Below are positions 6,771 to 12,977 of a stretch of DNA of 13,823 bases, in pieces. Numbering within the stretch: the first letter of the stretch is position 1; each line of letters starts with the position of its first letter. This DNA comes from Bacteroidales bacterium (lineage in GTDB: Bacteria > Bacteroidota > Bacteroidia > Bacteroidales > Muribaculaceae): NCBI GenBank assembly GCA_004552725.1, contig SFNM01000050.1, positions 1 through 13,823 on the forward strand, written 5' to 3'. The position numbers and the translations under genes were made by a program. The notes under the pieces were generated by a model. The model made no database searches and had not been told where the DNA came from. It was given only the letters and a program-made list of their open reading frames with translations.

Positions 6771-6806
6771 TTACAAGCACTTGTGAATTTGTAAGGCTAA
6801 AGTGCT
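6771..6806 (-). promoter_or_regulatory. thrS leader with overlapping alternative hairpins
   Basis: In the thrS 5' leader, three inverted repeats share bases: AGCACTT (6776-6782) with AAGTGCT (6800-6806), TTACAA (6771-6776) with TTGTAA (6789-6794), and ACAAG (6773-6777) with CTTGT (6780-6784). They cannot all form together, which is the layout expected of a switchable leader. No T-box-like conserved sequence was recognised. Function is inference. Confidence 0.35.
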
Positions 6807-6818
6807 CAAAGTCACGCG

Positions 6819-6850
6819 CAAAGTTAGCAATTTTTTGCGACATGGCCAAA
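6819..6850 (-). promoter_or_regulatory. Promoter of the thrS operon
   Basis: The minus strand has TTTG at 6850-6847, a 20-nt spacer, and TAACTTTG at 6826-6819, a perfect Bacteroidetes consensus. It leaves a leader of about 55-60 nt before the thrS ATG. The G-rich tandem repeat begins 30 bp upstream of the -33 box. Confidence 0.85.
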
Positions 6851-6879
6851 AAATTCGCTAAAATCTTTGCAAAAAAAAT

Positions 6880-7039
6880 GGGCGGGGTAGGGGTATGGGG
6901 TGGCAGTTCGGCTTCCGCCTCACCACAGGACTTACAGCGGGCGGGGTAGGGGTATGGGGGTGGCAGTTCGGCTTCCGCCTCACCACAGGACTCACAGCGG
7001 GCGGGGCGTTTCCGCACTGCACGGCTTCCGCCTCACCAC
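6880..7039. repeat. 59/60-bp G-rich tandem repeat with two G-quadruplex motifs
   Basis: Copy 1 is 6880-6938 (59 bp) and copy 2 is 6939-6998 (60 bp). They differ by one extra G and one T/C change. A degenerate partial third copy runs from 6999 and keeps GGGCGGGG and GGCTTCCGCCTCACCAC (7023-7039). The left part of each full copy has four G-runs (GGG, GGGG, GGGG, GGGG or GGGGG) separated by C, TA and TAT, a textbook intramolecular G-quadruplex pattern on the plus strand. The right part is GGCTTCCGCCTCACCACAGG plus CTtACAGC or CTcACAGC. The array lies between the divergent thrS and MATE promoters. A GC-rich hairpin (GGCGC/GCGCC, 7057-7072) follows it. No protein-coding function is likely. Confidence 0.85.
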
Positions 7040-7135
7040 CTTACCTCACCGCGGCGGGCGCTTCGCTGCGCCGAGTCGGTTGGTAATGCTTGCGTGGCGT
7101 TTTGCTGTGCTGAGCACGGATGGTTGTACGGTGGG

Positions 7136-7167
7136 GTTGTATAGGTCAGGAAAAAGTTGTAACTTTG
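7136..7167 (+). promoter_or_regulatory. Promoter of the MATE transporter
   Basis: GTTG at 7136-7139 (3 of 4 to TTTG), a 20-nt spacer, and TAACTTTG at 7160-7167 (perfect). The -7 box ends 14 nt before the ATG at 7182, so the leader would be only about 10 nt. Confidence 0.75.
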
Positions 7168-7181
7168 CAGCGGAAACCTTT

Positions 7182-8558
7182 ATGAGTACACAAGTAGAAA
7201 ATAAGATAGATATGCTTCACGGGCCGATGCTTGTGAAGATATTGGTGTTTGCGTTGCCATTGGCGCTGAGTAGTGTGATGCAGCAGTTGTTCAATTCGGT
7301 CGATGTGGCTGTGGTTGGACATTATGTAGGAGCATCAGCGTTGGCGGCAGTGGGGAGCAATGCTCCGGTTATTGGTTTGTTTATCAATTTGTTAGTGGGC
7401 TTATCGCTTGGCACAAACGCTGTGGTTTCGAATCACATCGGACGCCATGACCCATATCGCACTCGCAGGGCAGTTGCTACATCGATGCGAGTGGCTGTGA
7501 TTGGCGGTTTGTCGATAGCTGCGATTGGTTTTGCGTCTGCTCGCAGTATATTGGAATTGATGGGTACGCCCGATGATGTGATGGAGCAGGCAGTATTGTA
7601 TTTGCGATGCTATATGCTTGGGCTGCCATTTTTGGCGATTTTCAATTTTGGGGCATCAATTTTGCGCAGTGTAGGTGATACTCGTAGGCCACTTTATATA
7701 TTAATAGCCACGGGCTTGCTCAATGCTGCGTTGAATATGATGTTTGTGGTATGGTGGGGTATGGGTGTGGAAGGAGTAGCCATTGCCACAGGTATTTCCA
7801 GCGCGGTTAGCGCGGGAATAATAGTAGTGCTGATGATGCGCGACAAGGGACCTTGTGGGCTTCAATTCCCGCTGGAGAAGACCGACTTTACCGAGTTGGG
7901 CGGCATAGTGAGGATTGGCTTGCCGGCCGGAGTGCAGGGCATGGTGTTCTCCTTTTCCAATATGGTATTGCAATCGGCTGTGAATTCATACGGAAGTGAA
8001 GTAATGGCCGGATCGGCGGCGGCATTGAATTTTGAGTATTATTGTTTCTTTATTATCCAGGCCTTTAATGGTGCGGCTATCAGTTTTATTGGTCAGAATT
8101 ATGGCGCAGGCAATATACAGCGAGTACGGCGAGCATTTGCTCTGTGTATGACGCTTGGCGTGGTGTTCTGTGCCGGTTTCAACTGGCTATTTGTGTGGCA
8201 AGAAGAATTTTTCTTGGGAATATTTACCGATGTGCCGCAGGTGATGGAGTATGGCTATCAACGAATGCATATAGTGCTTGGTTTGCAGGCACTTGGCTGC
8301 TCGTATGAGATAACGGCATCGGCCTTGCGAGCGATGGGACGGAGTATTGCGCCTACGATTTTTACCATAATCGGCACGTGCTTGTTGCGCGTGGGTTGGG
8401 TGTATTTTATTATGCCTATATATCCCGGGTTTGATAAGTTGATGATGGTATATCCATTGTCGTGGATACTCACAGGCACCATGGTAATTATTGATTATAT
8501 TGTGTTTATGAGGAAAAAATTTGGCAAAACTATTGTGGAAGAGCAAAATATTTGCTAA
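7182..8558 (+). CDS. MATE-family multidrug/toxin efflux transporter
   Basis: This is a 458-residue inner-membrane protein with about 12 hydrophobic segments in two MATE repeats. The first starts MLHGPMLVKILVFALPLALSS and carries the MATE hallmark of a Gln-Asn-rich helix 1 (MQQLFNSVDVAVVGHYVG). The second repeat begins at about LGGIVRIGLPAGVQGMVFSF and contains GQNYGAGN. The conserved loop RSVGDTRRPLY is also present. MATE proteins export cationic drugs or metabolites in exchange for Na+ or H+, but the substrate here cannot be read from sequence. The ATG at 7182 is chosen because it sits just after a perfect promoter and aligns with the family. The frame is open back to 6900 through the tandem repeat, but that stretch is not protein-like. 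Its stop codon overlaps the promoter of the next gene. Confidence 0.93.
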   Translation: MSTQVENKIDMLHGPMLVKILVFALPLALSSVMQQLFNSVDVAVVGHYVGASALAAVGSNAPVIGLFINLLVGLSLGTNAVVSNHIGRHDPYRTRRAVATSMRVAVIGGLSIAAIGFASARSILELMGTPDDVMEQAVLYLRCYMLGLPFLAIFNFGASILRSVGDTRRPLYILIATGLLNAALNMMFVVWWGMGVEGVAIATGISSAVSAGIIVVLMMRDKGPCGLQFPLEKTDFTELGGIVRIGLPAGVQGMVFSFSNMVLQSAVNSYGSEVMAGSAAALNFEYYCFFIIQAFNGAAISFIGQNYGAGNIQRVRRAFALCMTLGVVFCAGFNWLFVWQEEFFLGIFTDVPQVMEYGYQRMHIVLGLQALGCSYEITASALRAMGRSIAPTIFTIIGTCLLRVGWVYFIMPIYPGFDKLMMVYPLSWILTGTMVIIDYIVFMRKKFGKTIVEEQNIC

Positions 8559-8563
8559 ATTTG
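8532..8563 (+). promoter_or_regulatory. Promoter of the 421-residue secreted protein, overlapping the MATE stop codon
   Basis: ATTG at 8532-8535 (3 of 4), a 20-nt spacer, and TAAATTTG at 8556-8563 (perfect). The TAA of the MATE gene (8556-8558) is the first three bases of the -7 box. The leader to the ATG at 8649 is about 80 nt. Confidence 0.65.
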
Positions 8564-8577
8564 CACCGAATTTGTAT

Positions 8578-8596
8578 TCAAAGGTTTATACCTTGA
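8578..8596 (+). other. Hairpin in the leader of the first secreted-protein gene
   Basis: TCAA-A-GGT (8578-8585) pairs with ACCTTGA (8590-8596) around a TTAT loop: 7 base pairs with one bulged A. It would form near the 5' end of the mRNA and could act as a stabilising element. It has no T-tract, so it is not a terminator. The rest of the leader up to 8648 is AT-rich with no Shine-Dalgarno sequence. Confidence 0.3.
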
Positions 8597-8648
8597 AAAA
8601 CGCTGATACCCCTTAAATATATCATACTACAAACTTAACCTACTTTTT

Positions 8649-9914
8649 ATGAAGAAATTTTTACTCATGGTATGCGCTCTTGCCGCCGGCATCGTAGCGC
8701 AAGCAACTGACTACTACCTGATTGGTGGTTTCAATGGCTGGAAAACTTCAGATCCCGCCTGTCTGTTCACCGCAGCAACTGACGGCACCTACGTGCTCGA
8801 CTACGAAGGTGACCTGACCTCCGGTTTCAAAATCAACGACGGCACTTGGAATAACGATGCCGCTAACTTCGGTTCGAACGGCACCGCTCTTCAACTCGGC
8901 CAACCCTACACTATGCAAGTCGGTGGCTCCAGCAAAGACATCGCCCTCACCGAAAAAATCGTCAACCCCCACTTGGTGCTCAACGTGGCTGACCCCGCAA
9001 ACCCCGTTCTGACCATCACCGGCCAATCGCAAGAAGTTGAATACAAATACGGTATCCACGGTGAAATTTTCGGCGACCCCGCATGGAGCACCGTTGATCT
9101 GGTAGAAAACGAAAGCGGCAAGTGGGTTCTCACTGCAGAAGTAGTAGCCGGCGGCTTCGGTATCAAAGTAATGGATGCATCCACTAGTGCTCAAACCGGC
9201 TGGTTCTCGGCTGACGGCGACGGCGTGCTCGGTTCCGCTCAACTCGGTCAAGCTCTCGCAGTGAAAGAAGGCGGTGCAAACTTTGCCAGCACCCTCGTGG
9301 GCACCTTCACCTTCACCTTCGACCCCAACGCTATGACCCTGACCGTCAGCGGCGAAGGCACTGACACCCCGGTTGATCCCGATCCCGTGGTAACCATGCC
9401 CGAAAACCTCTACATCATTGGTAACATCGCCGGTTGCGTATGGGACACCGTCAACGCTCCTGCATTGACCAAGAGCGGCAATACTTTCACCATCGAAAAC
9501 GTAGAAATCGTGTCGGCCAGCGAAGAAATCAGCGAAGGCTTCTTCTCGTTCATCACCGTTCGCGGTGCTGACTGGGACACCGAAGTTAACACCGGTGACC
9601 GTTTCGGCGCATCGCAAGCCGACGAAGTGATTGAAGCTCCCGCTACTGTAACACTGACTGCCTACAAGGCCGGTGTGAACGCATCCGCAGCCGCTTCTTG
9701 GATGATTGAAGCAGCAGTTTACGACATCACCGTTGACTTCGCCGCCATGACCGTAAACGTAGTTAAAGTTGGCGACGGCATCAGCGCTATCGAAGCCGAC
9801 AACAACGCTCCCGCAGTTTACTACAACCTGCAAGGTGTGGAAGTAGCCGAACCCGCCAACGGCCTGTTCATCGAAGTTCGTGGCAACCAAGTTCGCAAAG
9901 TAACTCTTAAATAA
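8649..9914 (+). CDS. Secreted SusE/SusF-like modular protein (421 residues) with sorting-type C-terminal tail
   Basis: The signal peptide MKKFLLMVCALAAGIVAQA is probably cleaved before TDYYLIGGFNGW. It has no lipobox Cys, unlike classical SusE/SusF lipoproteins. Module A is at about 20-122 (starch-binding-like start YYLIGGFNGW, core FKINDGTW). Module B is at about 123-237 (YKYGIHGEIF, GGFGIKVMDA, FDPNAMTLTV). A short linker, TDTPVDPDPV, lies at 238-247. Module C is at about 252-372 (NLYIIGNIAGCVWD, GFFSFITVRGADWD, GDRFGAS). The tail at about 377-421 contains YYNLQG, G-L-F-I and RGNQVRKV, a form like type IX secretion sorting tails or related Bacteroidales C-terminal tails. The modules look like carbohydrate-binding beta-sandwiches; the ligand is unknown. 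Codon use is strongly biased, suggesting high expression. It is the short paralogue of the next gene. Confidence 0.7.
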   Translation: MKKFLLMVCALAAGIVAQATDYYLIGGFNGWKTSDPACLFTAATDGTYVLDYEGDLTSGFKINDGTWNNDAANFGSNGTALQLGQPYTMQVGGSSKDIALTEKIVNPHLVLNVADPANPVLTITGQSQEVEYKYGIHGEIFGDPAWSTVDLVENESGKWVLTAEVVAGGFGIKVMDASTSAQTGWFSADGDGVLGSAQLGQALAVKEGGANFASTLVGTFTFTFDPNAMTLTVSGEGTDTPVDPDPVVTMPENLYIIGNIAGCVWDTVNAPALTKSGNTFTIENVEIVSASEEISEGFFSFITVRGADWDTEVNTGDRFGASQADEVIEAPATVTLTAYKAGVNASAAASWMIEAAVYDITVDFAAMTVNVVKVGDGISAIEADNNAPAVYYNLQGVEVAEPANGLFIEVRGNQVRKVTLK

Positions 9915-9927
9915 TAAATGTGTAATC

Positions 9928-9964
9928 AAACGTTTCACCCCGCGACGATGCGGGGTGAACGTTT
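9928..9964 (+). terminator. Terminator between the two secreted-protein genes
   Basis: AAACG-TT-CACCCCGC pairs with GCGGGGTG-AA-CGTTT around a GACGAT loop, with one bulged T: about 15 base pairs. The T-run is partly inside the stem and is followed by ATAG, so the signal could work in both directions. It lies 14 nt after the stop codon and separates the two paralogues. Confidence 0.8.
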
Positions 9965-10013
9965 ATAGTAATTCAACCAATCTAATTTATCTTACAATAT
10001 TTATCTTAGTATC

Positions 10014-12866
10014 ATGAAAAAGTTCTTTTTAGCACTGTGCGCCTTGATTGTGGGCATGGCTGCTAATGCCACTGATTACTATCTGATTGGTGGTTTCAAC
10101 AACTGGACTCTGAAGGCACAAAACTGCCTGTTCACCGCAGCTGAAGACGGTACCTACGTGCTCGACTACGAAGGCATCCTAACCTCCGGCTTCAAAATCA
10201 ACGACGGCACTTGGAGCAACGACAAAGCTAACTTCGGCTCGAACGGCACCGCCCTTCAACTTGACCAACCTTACACCATGAAAGTCGGCGGTGATACCAA
10301 AAACATCGCCCTCACCGAAAACATCGCCAACCCCCACTTGGTGCTCAACGTGTCTAACCCCTCTAACCCCGTGCTGACCATCTCCGGCCAATCGCAAGAA
10401 GCTGAATACAAGTACGGTATCAAAGGCCAAATTTTCGATGGTGAAAACTGGAACGTTGTTGATATGGTAGAAAACGAAGACAACGGTAAATGGGTGCTCA
10501 CTGCCGAAGTAGTAGCCGGCGAATTTGGCGTTTTGGTGATGGACGCATCGACCAGTGCTCAAACAGCATGGTTCGCAGCTGACGGCGACGGCGTGCTCGG
10601 TACTGCCCAACTCGGCCAACCCTTAGCCTTGAAAGAAAATGGTACAAACTTCGCCAGCACTCTGGCAGGTACCTTCACCTTCGTATTCGACCCCAACGCT
10701 ATGACCCTGACCGTTGTTGGTGAAGAAACTCCCGTAGATCCCGATCCCGTAGACCCCGATCCCGTAGACCCCGTTTACACTTACGCTATCCACGGCTCCG
10801 TATTCACCGGTAGCTGGGAAAGCCGCGGCATGGACAAGGGCGAAAACGGCACTTGGATTCTGACCTCCACTCTGCAAGCCGGCGAATTCGGCATCAAGAA
10901 GATCGACGCTGACGGCAACCAAGCAGGCTGGATCGCCGCGCAAAGCGGTTATGCAGAAGCTGTTGTAGGCATCGCAATGACTGCAGCAACCGAGAACAAC
11001 ACCAACTGGGTAAGCACTCTCGAAGGCGAATACACCTTCGTATTCGATCCCACCGCCATGACCCTGACTATCCAAGGTGAAACACCTGTTGATCCTGACC
11101 CCGTAGATCCCGACCCCGTTGACCCCGTACTGCCCGCACACGTTTATATCGTAGGTACTCTTGCCGGCGGTAACTGGGCTACTGCTACCGCTCCCGAACT
11201 GACGTTCGCCGAGGACACCAAGCTGTTCACTATCGAGAATGTAGAAATCAAGGCATCGAGCGACGACACCACCACCGGTTACTTCACCTTCATCACTGTG
11301 CAAGGTGCTGACTGGAACGCAACCAACGGCGGCGACCGCTACGGCGCACCTGAAAAAGATGTCCTGCTGACTGTTCCCTCGACCACCAACGTAACCCTCT
11401 TCAAGGCCGGTGTGAATGCTTCCGCGGCTAACTCCTGGAAAGTGGAAGCCGGTTACTACGACATCGTGCTCGACCTTGCCAACATGACTATCAGCATCAA
11501 AGGTGAAGATACCCCTGTAGATCCCGATCCCGTTGAACCCGACCCCGTTGACCCTGTATACAGCTATGGCCTTCACGGCTCCGTATTCACCGGTAGCTGG
11601 GAAACTCGCGAAATGACCAAAGCTGAAGATGGCACTTGGACCCTTACCGCCACCCTGCAAGCCGGCGAATTCGGCATCATGCCTCTTAAAGACGGCAAGC
11701 AAGACAACAATGGCTGGATTGCCGCAGCAAACGGTATGACCGAAGCCGTTGTGGGCATCGCAATGACTGCAACCAGTGAAAACTCGTCCAACTGGGTAAG
11801 CACTCTCACAGGCGAATACACCTTCGTATTCAATCCCACCGAAATGACCCTCACCATCAAAGGTGATGCTCCTGTTGATCCCGATCCTGTAGACCCCGAC
11901 CCCGTTGACCCCGTACTGCCTGAACACGTTTACATCGTTGGTACTCTTGCTGGCGGTAACTGGGCAACAGCCACCGCTCCCGAACTGACCTTCAGCGATG
12001 ACACCAAACTGTTCACCATCGAGAATGTAGAAATCAAGGCATCGAGCGACGACGCCACCACCGGTTACTTCACCTTCATCACCGTGCAAGGTTCTGACTG
12101 GGATACCGAAGTCAACAACGGCGACCGCTACGGCGCACCCACTAAAGATGCCGAACTGTCTGTTCCCTCGACCACTGAAGTAACCCTCTTCAAGGCCGGT
12201 GTAAACGCTTCCTCCGCTAACTCTTGGAAAGTGGAAGCCGGATGCTACGACATCGTGCTCGACCTTACCAACATGACCATCGCCATTTCTAGTGCGGATA
12301 CTCCCGTAGATCCCGACCCCGTAGATCCCGACCCCGTTGACCCCGTACTGCCTGAACACGTTTACATTGTCGGTACACTTGGCTCCGGTGAGTGGGATAC
12401 CGCAAATGCTCCTGAAGTTGCTCGAATTGAAGGCACCAACACATTCAAGATTGAGAATGTGCAAATTGTAGCAGCAAGTGCTGACACAAGCATGGGTTAT
12501 TTCACCTTCATCACCAAGCAAGGAGCAGATTGGGACGCTGTCAATGGTGGCGACCGCTATGGCGCTTCTTCCAAAGATGAAGCTATCTCGGTGCCCGGAA
12601 CAGCCTCTATGACCAAATATGCAGTAGGTGTTAATGCTTCGGCCGCAGAATCGTGGATGGTAGAAGCTGAATACTACGACATTACTCTCGACTTCGACAA
12701 CATGACAGTCAATGTGATTAAGAGTTTCGAAAGCAATCTCTCTATCGACACCGAAGAGAATGAACCGACATATTATAATATGGAAGGCGTGCAGGTAGAA
12801 TATCCCGTGAGCGGCTTCTATATTGAAGTTCGTGGCAACCAAGTGCGCAAAGTAGTGATTAAATAA
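10014..12866 (+). CDS. Secreted seven-module SusE/SusF-like protein (950 residues) with Pro-Asp linkers
   Basis: The signal peptide MKKFFLALCALIVGMAANA precedes TDYYLIGGFNNW, again with no lipobox. Modules: A about 20-122, B1 123-238, linker 239-254, B2 255-356, linker 357-374, C1 375-499, linker 500-515, B3 516-618, linker 619-636, C2 637-762, linker 763-780, C3 781-900, tail 907-950. The linkers are repeats of PVDPDP. B modules share GSVFTGSW and AGEFGI. C modules share HVYIVGTL, GYFTFIT and GGDRYGA or NGDRYGA. The tail (YYNMEG, RGNQVRKV) matches the upstream paralogue, so both are likely exported and anchored or released the same way. Multivalent glycan binding outside the cell is the best guess, but no enzyme domain or SusC/SusD partner is visible. 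The 49 nt upstream of the ATG contain no TAnnTTTG box, so it is expressed by read-through or from another promoter type. From codon 205 onward there is no in-frame TTA, CTA or TCA codon. Confidence 0.7.
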   Translation: MKKFFLALCALIVGMAANATDYYLIGGFNNWTLKAQNCLFTAAEDGTYVLDYEGILTSGFKINDGTWSNDKANFGSNGTALQLDQPYTMKVGGDTKNIALTENIANPHLVLNVSNPSNPVLTISGQSQEAEYKYGIKGQIFDGENWNVVDMVENEDNGKWVLTAEVVAGEFGVLVMDASTSAQTAWFAADGDGVLGTAQLGQPLALKENGTNFASTLAGTFTFVFDPNAMTLTVVGEETPVDPDPVDPDPVDPVYTYAIHGSVFTGSWESRGMDKGENGTWILTSTLQAGEFGIKKIDADGNQAGWIAAQSGYAEAVVGIAMTAATENNTNWVSTLEGEYTFVFDPTAMTLTIQGETPVDPDPVDPDPVDPVLPAHVYIVGTLAGGNWATATAPELTFAEDTKLFTIENVEIKASSDDTTTGYFTFITVQGADWNATNGGDRYGAPEKDVLLTVPSTTNVTLFKAGVNASAANSWKVEAGYYDIVLDLANMTISIKGEDTPVDPDPVEPDPVDPVYSYGLHGSVFTGSWETREMTKAEDGTWTLTATLQAGEFGIMPLKDGKQDNNGWIAAANGMTEAVVGIAMTATSENSSNWVSTLTGEYTFVFNPTEMTLTIKGDAPVDPDPVDPDPVDPVLPEHVYIVGTLAGGNWATATAPELTFSDDTKLFTIENVEIKASSDDATTGYFTFITVQGSDWDTEVNNGDRYGAPTKDAELSVPSTTEVTLFKAGVNASSANSWKVEAGCYDIVLDLTNMTIAISSADTPVDPDPVDPDPVDPVLPEHVYIVGTLGSGEWDTANAPEVARIEGTNTFKIENVQIVAASADTSMGYFTFITKQGADWDAVNGGDRYGASSKDEAISVPGTASMTKYAVGVNASAAESWMVEAEYYDITLDFDNMTVNVIKSFESNLSIDTEENEPTYYNMEGVQVEYPVSGFYIEVRGNQVRKVVIK
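10728..12299 (+). repeat. In-frame tandem duplication of a linker-B-linker-C block
   Basis: Block 1 (10728-11510, 783 bp) and block 2 (11511-12299, 789 bp) each encode linker-B-linker-C. The linkers start at 10728 and 11511, and at 11082 and 11868, giving offsets of 783 and 786 bp. Long stretches are almost identical at DNA level, including around 11218-11300 versus 12001-12083 in module C and the CTCCGTATTCACCGGTAGCT word at the start of module B. This points to a fairly recent duplication or ongoing gene conversion. Confidence 0.85.
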
Positions 12867-12884
12867 TCGTTGCCAATTACTGAT

Positions 12885-12917
12885 AACGCGCCCCACCGAA
12901 GATGGGGCGCGTTTTTT
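12885..12917 (+). terminator. Terminator of the 950-residue secreted-protein gene
   Basis: An 11-bp stem, AACGCGCCCCA / TGGGGCGCGTT, with a 7-nt loop (CCGAAGA) runs directly into a T-tract (12912-12917). It lies 18 nt after the stop codon and is a strong intrinsic terminator. Confidence 0.92.
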
Positions 12918-12952
12918 ATTGATAAAAAATGGTTTATTGCAAGAAAAATTCG

Positions 12953-12960
12953 TAATTTTG
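12953..12960 (+). promoter_or_regulatory. -7 box of the DUF1599-DoxX unit
   Basis: TAATTTTG is a perfect TAnnTTTG match ending 17 nt before the ATG at 12978. No good TTTG lies at the usual 19-21 nt distance (only ATGG at 12929-12932). The nearest T-rich candidates, TTTA and ATTG at 12933-12939, are too close, so the -33 half is weak. Confidence 0.6.
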
Positions 12961-12977
12961 CAGAAAAATTGACTAAT

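Noticed and set aside
6766..7017. A minus-strand frame with repeated C-x-x-C segments through the G-rich repeat
   Set aside because: The Cys pattern is only the translated tandem repeat. The frame runs through the thrS promoter and leader.
6880..7039. Possible CRISPR array
   Set aside because: The copies abut directly with no unique spacers, and no cas gene is in the window.
6900..7181. A 94-codon N-terminal extension of the MATE transporter
   Set aside because: It translates the tandem repeat and the promoter region; the family start is the ATG at 7182, just after a perfect -7 box.
8748..9938. A 396-codon minus-strand open frame over the 421-residue gene
   Set aside because: Same codon-register shadow effect; the sense frame has the signal peptide, modules and a paralogue.
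12870..12977. A 36-codon N-terminal extension of the DUF1599 protein
   Set aside because: It spans the terminator hairpin and the -7 box; the domain starts at the ATG at 12978.
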